From NCBI RefSeq assembly GCF_018223745.1, contig NZ_CP073653.1, forward strand, positions 1,881,001 to 1,945,000: DNA of 64,000 nt. Reading direction: 5' to 3'. Shown piece after piece: positions 47,511-56,450 of this stretch (position 1 is its first letter; the number at the start of each line of letters is the position of its first letter). Source of the DNA: Clostridium beijerinckii (GTDB taxonomy: Bacteria > Bacillota > Clostridia > Clostridiales > Clostridiaceae). Under the pieces are notes generated by a model that saw nothing but the letters and a program-made list of their open reading frames with translations, was not told the origin of the DNA and did not search any database. Position numbers and translations under genes: made by a program.

Positions 47511-47726
47511 CTTTTAGTATTTGAGTACATTAATCTAAATGTGTATATGGTTTTGATGTTATACTTGATAGTAAGAAGATTAACATGAATTTGAGTTAGT
47601 TGTGAATTTAAAAAATGAAATTATATAATTTTTACATATATAAATAGCCAATGTAATAAAAAAAGAGTATAATATGGTAGAAATTATATAATAATTGGAG
47701 ACGAAAGAAAAAGGAGAAATCAAGAA

Positions 47727-48428
47727 ATGTTTTTAAAAAAAATATGTTATGTTTTTTATATGCTGTGGGTAAGGATAAAAGGAGTTAAGCATACATTTAT
47801 TTTGAGAACTCAGGGTGATGAATCTGCTGAGGAGTATGTAAGAAAAACTGCATATCTTTGGAGTAAATTCACTTTAAAAATAATAGGAATAGAATTAGAT
47901 GTGACGGGCACGGAAAATATACCTGAAGAGCAATGCGTGTTTGTAGGTAATCATTCAAGTATATTAGATATAATAATATTGCTTTATACTGTGAATAAGA
48001 AGATGGGATTTATTGCTAAAAGGGAATTGCTAAAAACTCCAATACTAGGTTACTGGTTGAAAAAGAGTAAATGTGTACCTTTAGACAGAAGTAATACAAG
48101 AGCTGCCATTGCATCAATAAATGAAGCAATTGAAAATATTAAGAATGGAAGTTCAATGGTTATATTTCCAGAGGGAACTAGAAATAAAGAAGGAAAAGTA
48201 GGGCAATTCAAAAAAGGAAGTTTGAAATTAGCAACTAAATCTCAAGCTATGATAGTGCCAGTAAGTATAGATAGGGCTTCTAGAGCATTTGAAGATACTA
48301 GGAAATTTAAACCTACAAAAATAAAAGTGGTATTTGGGAAAACTATTGATACTAAAAATTTATCTAAAGAAGAAGAGTATAATTTAGCAGAGAATATAAG
48401 AAATACAATTATAGATAACTTAAAATAA
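47727..48428 (+). CDS. plsC: 1-acyl-sn-glycerol-3-phosphate acyltransferase
   Basis: A 233-residue PlsC-type acyltransferase. The HX4D motif is in FVGNHSSILDI, followed by FIAKRELLKTPILGYW, VPLDRSN and the FPEGTRNKEG motif. It converts lysophosphatidic acid to phosphatidic acid at the inner membrane; an N-terminal hydrophobic segment fits membrane association. AAGGAG site. It stands alone. The 281 bases after it show no gene. Confidence 0.92.
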   Translation: MFLKKICYVFYMLWVRIKGVKHTFILRTQGDESAEEYVRKTAYLWSKFTLKIIGIELDVTGTENIPEEQCVFVGNHSSILDIIILLYTVNKKMGFIAKRELLKTPILGYWLKKSKCVPLDRSNTRAAIASINEAIENIKNGSSMVIFPEGTRNKEGKVGQFKKGSLKLATKSQAMIVPVSIDRASRAFEDTRKFKPTKIKVVFGKTIDTKNLSKEEEYNLAENIRNTIIDNLK

Positions 48429-48709
48429 AGAATAGTTAATAATTTTTAGAACTAAATTATTTGTATTAATACTAATGCACAATTTTCAGTAAATAATTTT
48501 ACGGGAAGAAGAAATTTATTTTATATAATAATTATTATGATAATTATAGATAAAATTTAAATTATGTTTTTTCTTTGAGATTACTTAGTTGAATATTGTG
48601 CATTTGTTTTATATTACTTCCAAATAATTTATGTGATATACTCTAAGTAAATACTAATAGAAGATTAAGGTAAATAATTATTTTATAAATAAACTATAAG
48701 GATGATTTG

Positions 48710-50746
48710 ATGAAAAAGACAATAGGGATTTTAGCACATGTTGATGCAGGGAAGACTACATTTTCAGAACAAGTACTTTATCATACTAAAAGTATAACAA
48801 ATAGAGGACGAGTAGATCATAAAGACTCATTTTTAGATAGTCATAATATAGAAAAAGAAAGAGGAATAACTGTATTTTCTGATCAAGGGACTTTTGAACT
48901 GAATGGTTCTACGTATTACTTAATTGACACTCCAGGACATATTGATTTTAGCACAGAGATGGAAAGGTCTATAGAAATTATGGATTATGCGATAATCATT
49001 ATAAGCGGAGTTGAAGGAGTACAGGGTCATACAAAGACAGTGTGGAATTTATTAAGAAAATATAAGATTCCGACTATATTTTTCATTAATAAATTAGACA
49101 GAACTGGAGCAGATAAAGATAGAGTTATAAGAGAAATAAAAAGAGATTTATCGAGTGATGCGTGTTATATAGATAATAATTTTATTTATGACAGCAAAAA
49201 AGAAATAGATGATATAAACAAATTTGATGAGTTCAATTTAAATGAGTATTTAATAGAATTTATAAGTGAGCATAATGATGGACTTTTAGAAAAATATATT
49301 GAAGGAAACTATGATTATGATCTTTGGATAAAAACGTTTATATCACTCATAAAAGAAAATAAAGTATTTCCATGTTTTGGGGGATCTGCACTTCAAGATG
49401 ATGGAATAATAGAATTCCTAAATATTATTGATAAATTAACATATACAGAGTATAAAAGTAATGAAAAATTTTCTGGGCGTGTGTATAAAATTCGTCATGA
49501 TGAAAATGGAAATCGTGTAACTTTTATTAAAGCTTTAAAAGGAAAGTTAAAGATTAGAGAGGAAGTAAGCTATGGTGGTGAATTCGTAAAAGAATTAGAT
49601 CATGTACAAGAAAATTCTAACGAAATTACTGAGAAGATAAGCAGTATAAGAATATATAATGGGAAAAAATTTAAAGCAGTGGATGTTGTAGAAGCTGGAG
49701 ATTTATTTGCTGTGACAGGTATTTCAAAGGCAGTAGCAGGAGATGGTATTGGGGACCTAAAAGAAAAAACACAATACGAAATGACTCCAGCTTTAATGTC
49801 TAAAGTGATTTTTGATAAAAATTGCAATGCTCGTGAAATTTTAAGGTATTTCAAGGTGCTAGAGTCAGAAGACCCATCACTAAATGTTACATGGAATGAA
49901 ATTCTTCAAGAAATCCATGTGCATGTAATGGGGAAAATTCAGCTAGAGGTATTGAAGGAGCTAGTTAAAGAAAGGTTTGGTTTAGTAGTTGATTTTGGTA
50001 AGTGTCAAATTATTTATAAGGAGACTATAGCAGAAGAATCTATAGGTCGTGGACACTTTGAGCCATTAAGACACTACGCAGAAGTGCATCTTAAACTTGA
50101 ATCGTTGCCAAGGAATAGTGGAATTGTTTTTGAAAATAAATGTCATGACGATGATTTGACTCAAGGAAATCAGAATTTAATTAGAACGCATATTTTTGAG
50201 AGAGAGCATCATGGTATATTAACAGGATCGTCTATAACAGATATAAAGTTAACACTATTAACTGGAAGAGCTCATAATAAGCATACTTGCGGGGGGGATT
50301 TTAGGGAGGCAACATTTAGGGCATTAAGGCAAGGATTAGAGAAAGCTTATAATATACTATTGGAACCATATTATAAATTTGTAATAGGAGCCTCTAATGA
50401 ACATGTTGGAAGAATTTTAGCAGATATTCAAAAACTAAGTGGAACTTTTGAACCTATAGAAATGCTAGAAAATAAAGTGATAATAAATGGGAGGGGACCA
50501 GTATCAACATTTATGGATTACAGTATGGAAGTTATAGCTTTTACAAGAGGGAAAGGCAGCATAAACTTAATATATGATGGATATGATTTATGCCATAATA
50601 GTGAAGAAGTAATAGAAACTAAAGCATACAATAAAAACGCTGATATTGAATATACGTCAACATCAGTATTTTGTTCGCATGGTCAAGGCTATTTGGTCAC
50701 ATGGGATAGAGCTGATGAGGAAATGCATATTGAATTTGATGCATAA
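48710..50746 (+). CDS. TetM/TetB(P)-like ribosomal protection GTPase
   Basis: A 678-residue EF-G-like translational GTPase. G motifs: AHVDAGKTTFSE, IEKERGITV (switch I), DTPGHIDF, NKLDRTGAD. The domain order with an EF-G domain IV/V C-terminal half (GHFEPLRHYAEVHLKLE, GASNEHVGRILADIQK) matches the Tet(M)/Tet(O)/TetB(P) family, which frees ribosomes from tetracycline. It is slightly longer than typical Tet proteins (about 640-650 residues). No mobile element or attenuation peptide is seen, and base content is like its neighbours, so it looks resident. Actual resistance is not shown by sequence. Confidence 0.82.
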   Translation: MKKTIGILAHVDAGKTTFSEQVLYHTKSITNRGRVDHKDSFLDSHNIEKERGITVFSDQGTFELNGSTYYLIDTPGHIDFSTEMERSIEIMDYAIIIISGVEGVQGHTKTVWNLLRKYKIPTIFFINKLDRTGADKDRVIREIKRDLSSDACYIDNNFIYDSKKEIDDINKFDEFNLNEYLIEFISEHNDGLLEKYIEGNYDYDLWIKTFISLIKENKVFPCFGGSALQDDGIIEFLNIIDKLTYTEYKSNEKFSGRVYKIRHDENGNRVTFIKALKGKLKIREEVSYGGEFVKELDHVQENSNEITEKISSIRIYNGKKFKAVDVVEAGDLFAVTGISKAVAGDGIGDLKEKTQYEMTPALMSKVIFDKNCNAREILRYFKVLESEDPSLNVTWNEILQEIHVHVMGKIQLEVLKELVKERFGLVVDFGKCQIIYKETIAEESIGRGHFEPLRHYAEVHLKLESLPRNSGIVFENKCHDDDLTQGNQNLIRTHIFEREHHGILTGSSITDIKLTLLTGRAHNKHTCGGDFREATFRALRQGLEKAYNILLEPYYKFVIGASNEHVGRILADIQKLSGTFEPIEMLENKVIINGRGPVSTFMDYSMEVIAFTRGKGSINLIYDGYDLCHNSEEVIETKAYNKNADIEYTSTSVFCSHGQGYLVTWDRADEEMHIEFDA

Positions 50747-50827
50747 ATAAGTTACTATAGTAAATTTGCATTTAGGTAATTACTCATTTTAATAATTATA
50801 ATGCAAATTTAATAATTTGGAGATAAA

Positions 50828-51607
50828 ATGAAATATAAATTGGAGTTTGAAAAGAAGATTATAGAATTTGAGTTAATTCGTAGGAAAAGAAAAACTATAT
50901 GTATTAAAATTGAAGAAAGTGGAAAAGTTGTTGTTAGTGCTCCTTTAAAAACTAGCAAAGATTATATTATGTTAGTTGTGAGAAAAAGGTCAGATTGGAT
51001 TTTTGAAAAGCAGAAAGAAATGATTCAAAGAAATTCAAAAAAGACTAAGAGAGATTTTACACCAGAAAGCACATTTATATATTTAGGAAAAGAGTATTCT
51101 TTTAAATTAATTTTTGATGAAAAAATAAAGAACATATATATTCAACTTAGTGGAAATTTTAATAATGTATATAGAAATGGTAAAGAGCTATTAGGAGATA
51201 TAGATATCAGTAATGAGGAGAAATGTTTTATAATACACACAAATACAATGGAAATAGAAAAATTAAGGGCAGCATTTGAAAAGTGGTATAGAAAAGAAAC
51301 TTTGGAGATTGTTACACAAAGAATAGGTTATTATTCAAAGAATTTTAGAGACAAGGTTACAGGTATAAGAGTTAAGGAACAAAAAAGAAGATGGGCAAGC
51401 TGCACATGGAAAAATGTTATTCTATTTAATTGGAGATGTAGTATGGCAAGACCTGATGTTTTGGATTATATTGTTGTACACGAAATGTGCCATATGGACC
51501 ACAGGAATCATTCAAAGGATTTCTGGAATAGAGTTCATGAAATAATGCCGGATTATAAAGAAAAACATGAATGGCTTAAATTAAATGGATTAAATATGTA
51601 TTTATAG
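50828..51607 (+). CDS. YgjP-type (DUF45) M48-like metal-dependent hydrolase
   Basis: A 259-residue protein with the zinc-protease motif HEMCH in VVHEMCHMDHRNHSKDFW and the preceding RRWASCTWKNVILFNWR segment characteristic of the YgjP/DUF45 family. The N-terminal third (RRKRKTICIKIEESGKVVVSAP) is the family's strand-rich domain. Its substrate is unknown. It has a GGAG site, starts about 80 bases after the GTPase gene and ends at a terminator. Confidence 0.85.
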   Translation: MKYKLEFEKKIIEFELIRRKRKTICIKIEESGKVVVSAPLKTSKDYIMLVVRKRSDWIFEKQKEMIQRNSKKTKRDFTPESTFIYLGKEYSFKLIFDEKIKNIYIQLSGNFNNVYRNGKELLGDIDISNEEKCFIIHTNTMEIEKLRAAFEKWYRKETLEIVTQRIGYYSKNFRDKVTGIRVKEQKRRWASCTWKNVILFNWRCSMARPDVLDYIVVHEMCHMDHRNHSKDFWNRVHEIMPDYKEKHEWLKLNGLNMYL

Positions 51608-51640
51608 GATAAACACTGTAAAATATAATATGTGGATTTT

Positions 51641-51678
51641 GAGGTAACACTTTGTTTTTGTATGTTACCTCTTTTTAT
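51641..51678. terminator. Terminator between convergent genes
   Basis: GAGGTAACA / TGTTACCTC perfect 9-bp stem with a 13-base loop; TTTTTATAA follows on the plus strand. Confidence 0.85.
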
Positions 51679-51700
51679 AATTACATATTTGTAGATTAGC

Positions 51701-52162
51701 CTATATAATATTTTCATCTAATTCTGTAAGTTCTTGTGTAGATGCATCTATATGCAAATTGTACGCTAAACCTAAGACAACTAAAAGTCCCCCGATGATT
51801 TTGGCTAATGGAATAGTATTTTGTATCACACAATCCAAAATGATTCCAGTAAAAAGTTGTCCAATAAATATTAATAAAGTGGCATAAAATGAGGTCATCT
51901 TTGGCGTTATAACACTAGATAAGATGACAACAATTACTCCTAATAGACCACCTAAATAAGCATAAAGTGGAAGAGTGCGAAATTGTTCAAGTAAAAATTT
52001 ATCTTTTATAATAATAAATAATAATATTGATGCAACTAAACCAGTAATATAATTAAAAAAGCTTGATTGTACTAACCCTACCTTCTCAGAAAGTCTAGTA
52101 TTTAGAATTCTTGAAATTACTACAATAGCGCCAGCTGCTATCGAAATTAAAACAAAAAACAT
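51701..52162 (-). CDS. YdcZ-type (DUF606, DMT superfamily) transporter, second half-size subunit
   Basis: A 153-residue membrane protein with five hydrophobic segments, typical of the DUF606/YdcZ family: AGAIVVISRILNTRLSEKVG near the start and YATLLIFIGQLFTGIILD later. It has an AAAGGAG site and lies 21 bases behind a second YdcZ gene. Such half-size pairs probably act as a heterodimer. The C-terminal acidic tail is cytoplasmic. Substrate unknown. Confidence 0.82.
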   Translation of the reverse strand: MFFVLISIAAGAIVVISRILNTRLSEKVGLVQSSFFNYITGLVASILLFIIIKDKFLLEQFRTLPLYAYLGGLLGVIVVILSSVITPKMTSFYATLLIFIGQLFTGIILDCVIQNTIPLAKIIGGLLVVLGLAYNLHIDASTQELTELDENII

Positions 52163-52183
52163 ATTAATAATTGCTCCTTTCTT

Positions 52184-52606
52184 TTAAAAAAATGACATGA
52201 TAAAGATTCCAGCTGTTATAACTAAGAGGCCTATAAATTTTTTCTTATTAAAATTAGACTTTGGCACATCTAAGAATCCATAGTGATCAAAAGCTAATGA
52301 AGTTAATAGTTGGCCTAGAAGTCCTAATGCAACAGGAAGAGAAACTCCAAGAGCTGCATAGCTTAAGTTATTAAACATAACGGTGAAAACACTAATAGCC
52401 CCAGCAATATAAAGATATAATGGTAAATTATTCTTAAAAGTAATTTTAATCTTTTTAAAGATGACTATTCCTATAACAATTATTAATCCTACAAAGTGAA
52501 TTACAATTAAAGAAGAATAGTTGCCAAGTCCGTCAGATAATTTAGCGTTGAAAGCAATCATAATAGTTATAAGTACGCCTATTAGTAATGATAAAATATT
52601 ATACAT
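52184..52606 (-). CDS. YdcZ-type (DUF606, DMT superfamily) transporter, first half-size subunit
   Basis: A 140-residue protein with five hydrophobic segments. The start ILSLLIGVLITIMIAFNAKL and the middle PVALGLLGQLLTSLAFDHYG match DUF606. AAGGAG site 7 bases before the ATG. It is first in a two-gene minus-strand operon, divergent from the Crp/Fnr-type regulator gene, which is the usual partner arrangement for this family. Confidence 0.82.
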   Translation of the reverse strand: MYNILSLLIGVLITIMIAFNAKLSDGLGNYSSLIVIHFVGLIIVIGIVIFKKIKITFKNNLPLYLYIAGAISVFTVMFNNLSYAALGVSLPVALGLLGQLLTSLAFDHYGFLDVPKSNFNKKKFIGLLVITAGIFIMSFF

Positions 52607-52677
52607 AAGTGCTATCTCCTTAAATAAATTTATTATTTTGTTTATAAATAGTTTTAAGAGTTATTTTGATAGGAAAG

Positions 52678-52729
52678 TTGCTCTTTATATTGTAAATTAC
52701 TATAATGAGATTTATATAGGACAAATGTC
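52678..52729 (+). promoter_or_regulatory. Promoter and dyad of the Crp/Fnr regulator gene
   Basis: TTGCTC (52678), a 17-base spacer and perfect TATAAT (52701-52706). Just downstream of the expected start is GACA-AA-TGTC (52720-52729), a short dyad that could be an operator for the regulator itself or for the divergent transporter genes. Confidence 0.5.
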
Positions 52730-52778
52730 ATGTTTAAAATTAATTTTTTTATTCAATATTTATTAGGAGTTGACTTCA

Positions 52779-53471
52779 TTGATAAAGATAGAAGATAATA
52801 TTAGGATTTCAGAATATATAAATAAAAATAAATTAGAAAACCTATTTTCAGAAGATATGGGAAGATATATGGAACTATATATGTTTAATAAAAATGAATA
52901 TATCTGTAGGGAAGAAGAGATTTTAGAAAATATGTATTTTTTAGTTGAGGGAAAAGCTAAAGTATCTAAGCATCTAGAAAATGGTAAATCATTATTAATA
53001 TCATTTTATAGTCCGATTACAATAATTGGAGATGCTGAATTTGTGAGAAATAATCCAACAGATTGCAGTGTTCAAGCAATTAAGGACACTTACTGTATAG
53101 GAATTAGATTTGATATTGTAAGAAAAATTCTAATAAATGATTGTAAGTTTTTGGTGAATTTATGTAGCTATTTGAGTGAGAAATTAACAAATAGCAGTAC
53201 TAATACTTCAATAAACTTATTATATCCACTTGAAAATAGGCTTGCTAGTTATATAATAGCATTCTCTGAAATTGAAAATTCAAATACTAGAAAAATTGTA
53301 TTTAGAGAAAATTATATTGAAATAGCAGAATTGCTAGGAACAAGTTATAGGCATTTAAGTAGAACATTGAATAAGCTTTGCTTAGAAGGGATTTTGAAAA
53401 GAGATAATAAGGAATATTTTATTCAGGATTATGATAAATTATTGTATTTAGCAGGAGATTTATATAAATAA
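52779..53471 (+). CDS. Crp/Fnr family transcriptional regulator (YeiL-like)
   Basis: A 230-residue protein with an N-terminal cyclic-nucleotide-binding-like domain (about residues 10-130, with NKNEYICREEEILENMYFL) and a C-terminal HTH with YIEIAELLGTSYRHLSRTLNKL. Cys residues are present but no clear Fnr-type iron-sulfur cluster motif. The start is probably TTG 52779, 9 bases after AGGAG; a TTG at 52770 directly abuts the site. It is divergent from the YdcZ pair, which it probably controls. Confidence 0.85.
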   Translation: MIKIEDNIRISEYINKNKLENLFSEDMGRYMELYMFNKNEYICREEEILENMYFLVEGKAKVSKHLENGKSLLISFYSPITIIGDAEFVRNNPTDCSVQAIKDTYCIGIRFDIVRKILINDCKFLVNLCSYLSEKLTNSSTNTSINLLYPLENRLASYIIAFSEIENSNTRKIVFRENYIEIAELLGTSYRHLSRTLNKLCLEGILKRDNKEYFIQDYDKLLYLAGDLYK

Positions 53472-53591
53472 CAGATTGTTGTATTTACTTATTTTAGGAT
53501 CCACCAGATATATAATTAGCATAGATTGATGCAAAGGCTTATTTAGATAAATATGAATTGAATTATATATTTAAGAATGGTATTAAAAAAT

Positions 53592-53636
53592 GTCCTCTAC
53601 TAAGTTTAAAATTATTTTTAGTAGAGGACTTTTACT
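53592..53636. terminator. Bidirectional terminator
   Basis: GTCCTCTACTAA / TTAGTAGAGGAC, 12 bp perfect, with T runs on both strands (better on the minus strand), between the convergent regulator and helicase genes. Confidence 0.88.
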
Positions 53637-53685
53637 CACACAAAATTTTGATTTAGTATTTTCAAAACTGCTAGTGGTCTGAATT

Positions 53686-54795
53686 TTATATTTCTACATT
53701 TCGTCTTCTTATTTTAAATCCAATTGCGCCCTCAATTTCGTTGACGTCTTTTATGTTCTTTGGATCTATAAACATGCATGTATAGCCGCTTTCGCCAGCT
53801 CTTCCAGTTCTACCAATACGATGTATATAACTTTCCACGCTTTCAGGAATATCGTAATTATAAATATGTGTTATTCCATTTATATCTAGTCCTCTTGCGG
53901 CAACATCGGTAGCAATTAAGTATTGAATTTCTGCATTTCTAAAAGATTTCATTATTCTCTCTCTTTTATTTTGAGGGATGTCACTATGTAATTTTTCGCA
54001 ATTATATTTACGAGTATGCAAGACTGCTTCAAGTTCATCAACTCTTCTTTTTGTTCTACAAAATATAATAGCCATAAATGGATTATCTTCATCTAGAACT
54101 TTGCATAAAGCATCTCGTTTTTTTCTATCAGTAGTTTCAACAATATCTTGTTCTATAGCATCTAGAGCTATATCATCTTGTTTTATGAATACCTCAATAG
54201 GATCTTTCATATATCTATAAGCTAGTTTTTTTACAGAAGAGTCAATTGTAGCTGAAAAGCAAAGAAGTTGTTTTTTTCTAGGCATCTTACTTATAATCGA
54301 TTCAACTTCGTTTTTAAATCCCATTAGTAACATTTGATCTGCTTCATCTAAGATAAAAGTTTTTAACTTACTTAAGTCGATAGTTTTTCTTTCTAGATGA
54401 TCTAATAGTCTGCCTGGAGTTGCAATAATTAAGTGAATATTATTATTTAGTTTTTTTAACTGCGAAGCAATATCTTTACCTCCGTAAACAGGTAATATAT
54501 TGATATCATTAAATTCTTTGAGTTTGTTAGCTTCATTAGTTATTTGTATTGCAAGCTCTCGAGTTGGAGTCAATATGAGAGCCTGAATTTCATTAGATTT
54601 TGAATTTATATTTTCTAAAAGAGGAAGTAAAAATGCAAGGGTTTTCCCAGTTCCTGTAGCTGCTTCTGCAATGACGTCTTTACCATCTCTTATTTTGGGG
54701 ATACTTTGCTTCTGTATTGGTGTGGGATCAGCAATCCCTGATTTATTTAGTATTTTGATTAAATCGTCACTAAGACCTAATTGTTTAAAATTCAT
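53686..54795 (-). CDS. DEAD-box ATP-dependent RNA helicase
   Basis: A 369-residue minimal helicase core. Motifs in order: Q motif DPTPIQKQSIP, Walker A AATGTGKT, PTRELA, TPGR, DEAD, SAT, and in the second domain IFCRTKRRVDEL, TDVAARGLD and HRIGRTGR. It lacks the C-terminal RNA-binding extension of DbpA or CshA, ending just after the second RecA fold. Start at 54795 (MNFKQLGL) fits the AAAGG spacing; two in-frame ATG codons upstream are less likely. A role in ribosome assembly or RNA decay is typical. Confidence 0.9.
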   Translation of the reverse strand: MNFKQLGLSDDLIKILNKSGIADPTPIQKQSIPKIRDGKDVIAEAATGTGKTLAFLLPLLENINSKSNEIQALILTPTRELAIQITNEANKLKEFNDINILPVYGGKDIASQLKKLNNNIHLIIATPGRLLDHLERKTIDLSKLKTFILDEADQMLLMGFKNEVESIISKMPRKKQLLCFSATIDSSVKKLAYRYMKDPIEVFIKQDDIALDAIEQDIVETTDRKKRDALCKVLDEDNPFMAIIFCRTKRRVDELEAVLHTRKYNCEKLHSDIPQNKRERIMKSFRNAEIQYLIATDVAARGLDINGITHIYNYDIPESVESYIHRIGRTGRAGESGYTCMFIDPKNIKDVNEIEGAIGFKIRRRNVEI

Positions 54796-54963
54796 TATTT
54801 TCATACCTTTCATAATTTACAAATAAAGTATCAATTTAAGTATTTCTTTTTATGTTAGACACTATTCTTTATAATATAATTATCTAGCATTAAAAGTCAA
54901 TCTACTATATAAAAGAGTTTTACAAAATAATAAAATGTGTTAAATTATAATAGGAAGAATAAA

Positions 54964-55038
54964 ATGTATTTACAATTATGGGAAAAAGATAGTATTTTAT
55001 ATATTTATAAAGAAAGATTTGAAGAAAATCGTATGTAA
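54964..55038 (+). CDS. Possible 24-residue peptide
   Basis: ATG at 54964 follows AGGAAG and the frame closes at 55036 (starts MYLQLWEKDSILY). TATAAT lies about 18 bases upstream at 54945, and the Rrf2 gene starts 80 bases after. It may be a leader peptide or chance. The rest of the gap 54796-55118 holds nothing clear. Confidence 0.2.
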   Translation: MYLQLWEKDSILYIYKERFEENRM

Positions 55039-55118
55039 AACAAAACTTTTAATAGTTGATTTTCTAAATGTGTCTTAATATAATTAAATATAGAAGAAAG
55101 GCAAGATACGGTGATTTT

Positions 55119-55547
55119 ATGAAGATTTCAACAAAAGGTAGATATGGATTAAGAGCATTAATTGATATTTGTATATTCTCGGTTTCAGAGATGGTTACTG
55201 TAAAAAGTATTTCTGAAAGACAAGGAATATCTGAGAGATATTTGGAACAAATATTTTCTTCTTTAAGAAAAGGAGGCATTATAAATGCTAAGAAAGGAGC
55301 TCAAGGAGGCTACTTTTTGGCTAAAAGTTCTAGAGAATTTACAATTGGAGATATATTAAATGTTCTAGAAGGTGATTTACTTCTAATTGATATAGAGAAT
55401 GATGAAAATGAAATAGAAAATTTTATGAGCGAAAATTTGTGGAATGTTATAAATAATAAAATAATTAATTTTTTCAATTCTATAACTTTAGAGGATTTGG
55501 TTAATGATTATAAAAAATACAATAAAGAAGATATGTATTATATTTAA
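55119..55547 (+). CDS. Rrf2 family transcriptional regulator, CymR-like
   Basis: A 142-residue winged-helix regulator. The N-terminal MKISTKGRYGLRALIDIC, SISERQGISERYLEQIFS and the wing AKKGAQGGYFLA are diagnostic for Rrf2. The C-terminal half has no Cys, so it cannot bind an iron-sulfur cluster like IscR; the type is closer to CymR, the cysteine-metabolism repressor. Start at 55119 follows GGTGA; an upstream in-frame ATG at 55068 would add unconserved residues. No cysteine genes lie beside it. Confidence 0.88.
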   Translation: MKISTKGRYGLRALIDICIFSVSEMVTVKSISERQGISERYLEQIFSSLRKGGIINAKKGAQGGYFLAKSSREFTIGDILNVLEGDLLLIDIENDENEIENFMSENLWNVINNKIINFFNSITLEDLVNDYKKYNKEDMYYI

Positions 55548-55597
55548 TCATGATTTAGTAGCAGTAGATATATATTTACTGCTACTAAATATGTACT

Positions 55598-55628
55598 GCC
55601 TACCATTACTGTAGGCTTATTTTATTTT
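55598..55628 (+). terminator. Terminator after the Rrf2 gene
   Basis: GCCTAC / GTAGGC with a 7-base loop and a T-rich tail. It is preceded by a second 13-bp hairpin at 55554-55589 (TTTAGTAGCAGTA and near complement). Confidence 0.75.
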
Positions 55629-55807
55629 AGCTTAATGCTTTTTAATTTGTTTTTTAATTCAAACATTTCTAATTCCAAGGAATCTATTTTTTTATCTAAG
55701 ATTTCTATACGTTTAGAGTCAATTATCTTAGATTTTTCATCTAAAATTCTATCTATATCGGCCATAACTACAAGTAATTTTTTAAATAAATCATATGCTG
55801 TTTCCAT
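55622..55807 (-). CDS. Small coiled-coil protein (61 residues)
   Basis: ATG at 55807 with AAAGGAG 7 bases upstream. The product is almost wholly helical: a hydrophobic first third (AYDLFKKLLVVMADIDRIL) and then heptad-like Lys/Glu/Ile/Leu repeats through IEILDKKIDSLELEMFELKNKL. A small oligomer or adaptor is likely. No named family is recognised. It converges on the Rrf2 gene. Confidence 0.6.
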   Translation of the reverse strand: METAYDLFKKLLVVMADIDRILDEKSKIIDSKRIEILDKKIDSLELEMFELKNKLKSIKLK

Positions 55808-55964
55808 ATGAAAACTCCTTTCATTGAAATATAAATAATTTAGAAAGAGTAATGGATAATTAATTACTAAGGTAGTATATTCAATTTAAATATTTATTGT
55901 GAATTATATATTTCTATAATGTTTTTAGTTAATATTATAGATAAATTATCTATGTTAAAAGGGC

Positions 55965-55993
55965 TTGTATTATTCTTAAGACTATGTTATTAT
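55965..55993 (+). promoter_or_regulatory. Promoter of the trp operon
   Basis: TTGTAT (55965), 17 bases, then TATTAT (55988-55993) within an extended TGTTATTAT. A start near 56000 puts the whole T-box region in the leader, about 540 bases before trpE. Confidence 0.6.
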
Positions 55994-56045
55994 AAGTTCA
56001 ATAAATTAAAACCTTTGATAAGAATAGTAGATAATAAAACTTAGT

Positions 56046-56289
56046 GTAAAGAGAGTTCGATGTTTGGTGAGAGTCGAGTACTGAAGATATTATTGAATGG
56101 GTCTTTGAGGTGACATTTTGAAATTTTAAGAGTAGGAATGTACGGGAAGTCAGCCGTTAAAATGACAGGATATAATTAGGAAATTTTGTGTTTGACTGAA
56201 TTTCATAATAGTATCTGATAGCATATATACATTAGGTGGTATAGCGAAATTTATACATTTCGTCCTATTTAGGACGGGATGTTTTTTTA
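56046..56289 (+). promoter_or_regulatory. Tryptophan T-box riboswitch with terminator
   Basis: Stem I elements are present in order: AGAGA region (56049 onward), GGTGAGAG, the specifier loop GAATGGGTCTTTGAG with specifier UGG (Trp) at 56098-56100, aligned with the well-known glyQS layout, then AGTAGG...ACGGG...CCGTTA. The T-box antiterminator GGTGGTATAGCG (bulge UGGU at 56237-56240) and the terminator ACAT..CGTCC / GGACG..ATGT with seven T follow. Uncharged tRNA-Trp binding favours the antiterminator and expression of trpEGDCFBA. Confidence 0.9.
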
Positions 56290-56324
56290 TTTTTAATAAG
56301 TTTAATATGTTATTTGTTCTTATA

Positions 56325-56371
56325 AAATACTTTTAATTCTATTAAATATAGAGTTAGAAGTAAAAGTATTT
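56325..56371 (+). other. Long hairpin between the two T-box modules
   Basis: Arms 56325-56341 (AAATACTTTTAATTCTA) and 56355-56371 pair over 17 bases with one mismatch around a 13-base loop. It has no T-box Stem I motif and no U-tract; it may act as a spacer or align the second module. Confidence 0.55.
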
Positions 56372-56450
56372 ACTATTCGCCATATTAAATTTGACTATTA
56401 TTTAAAGATTAAAGTAGCTATGAGAAATACCGTTTAGATTGTATTTGATT

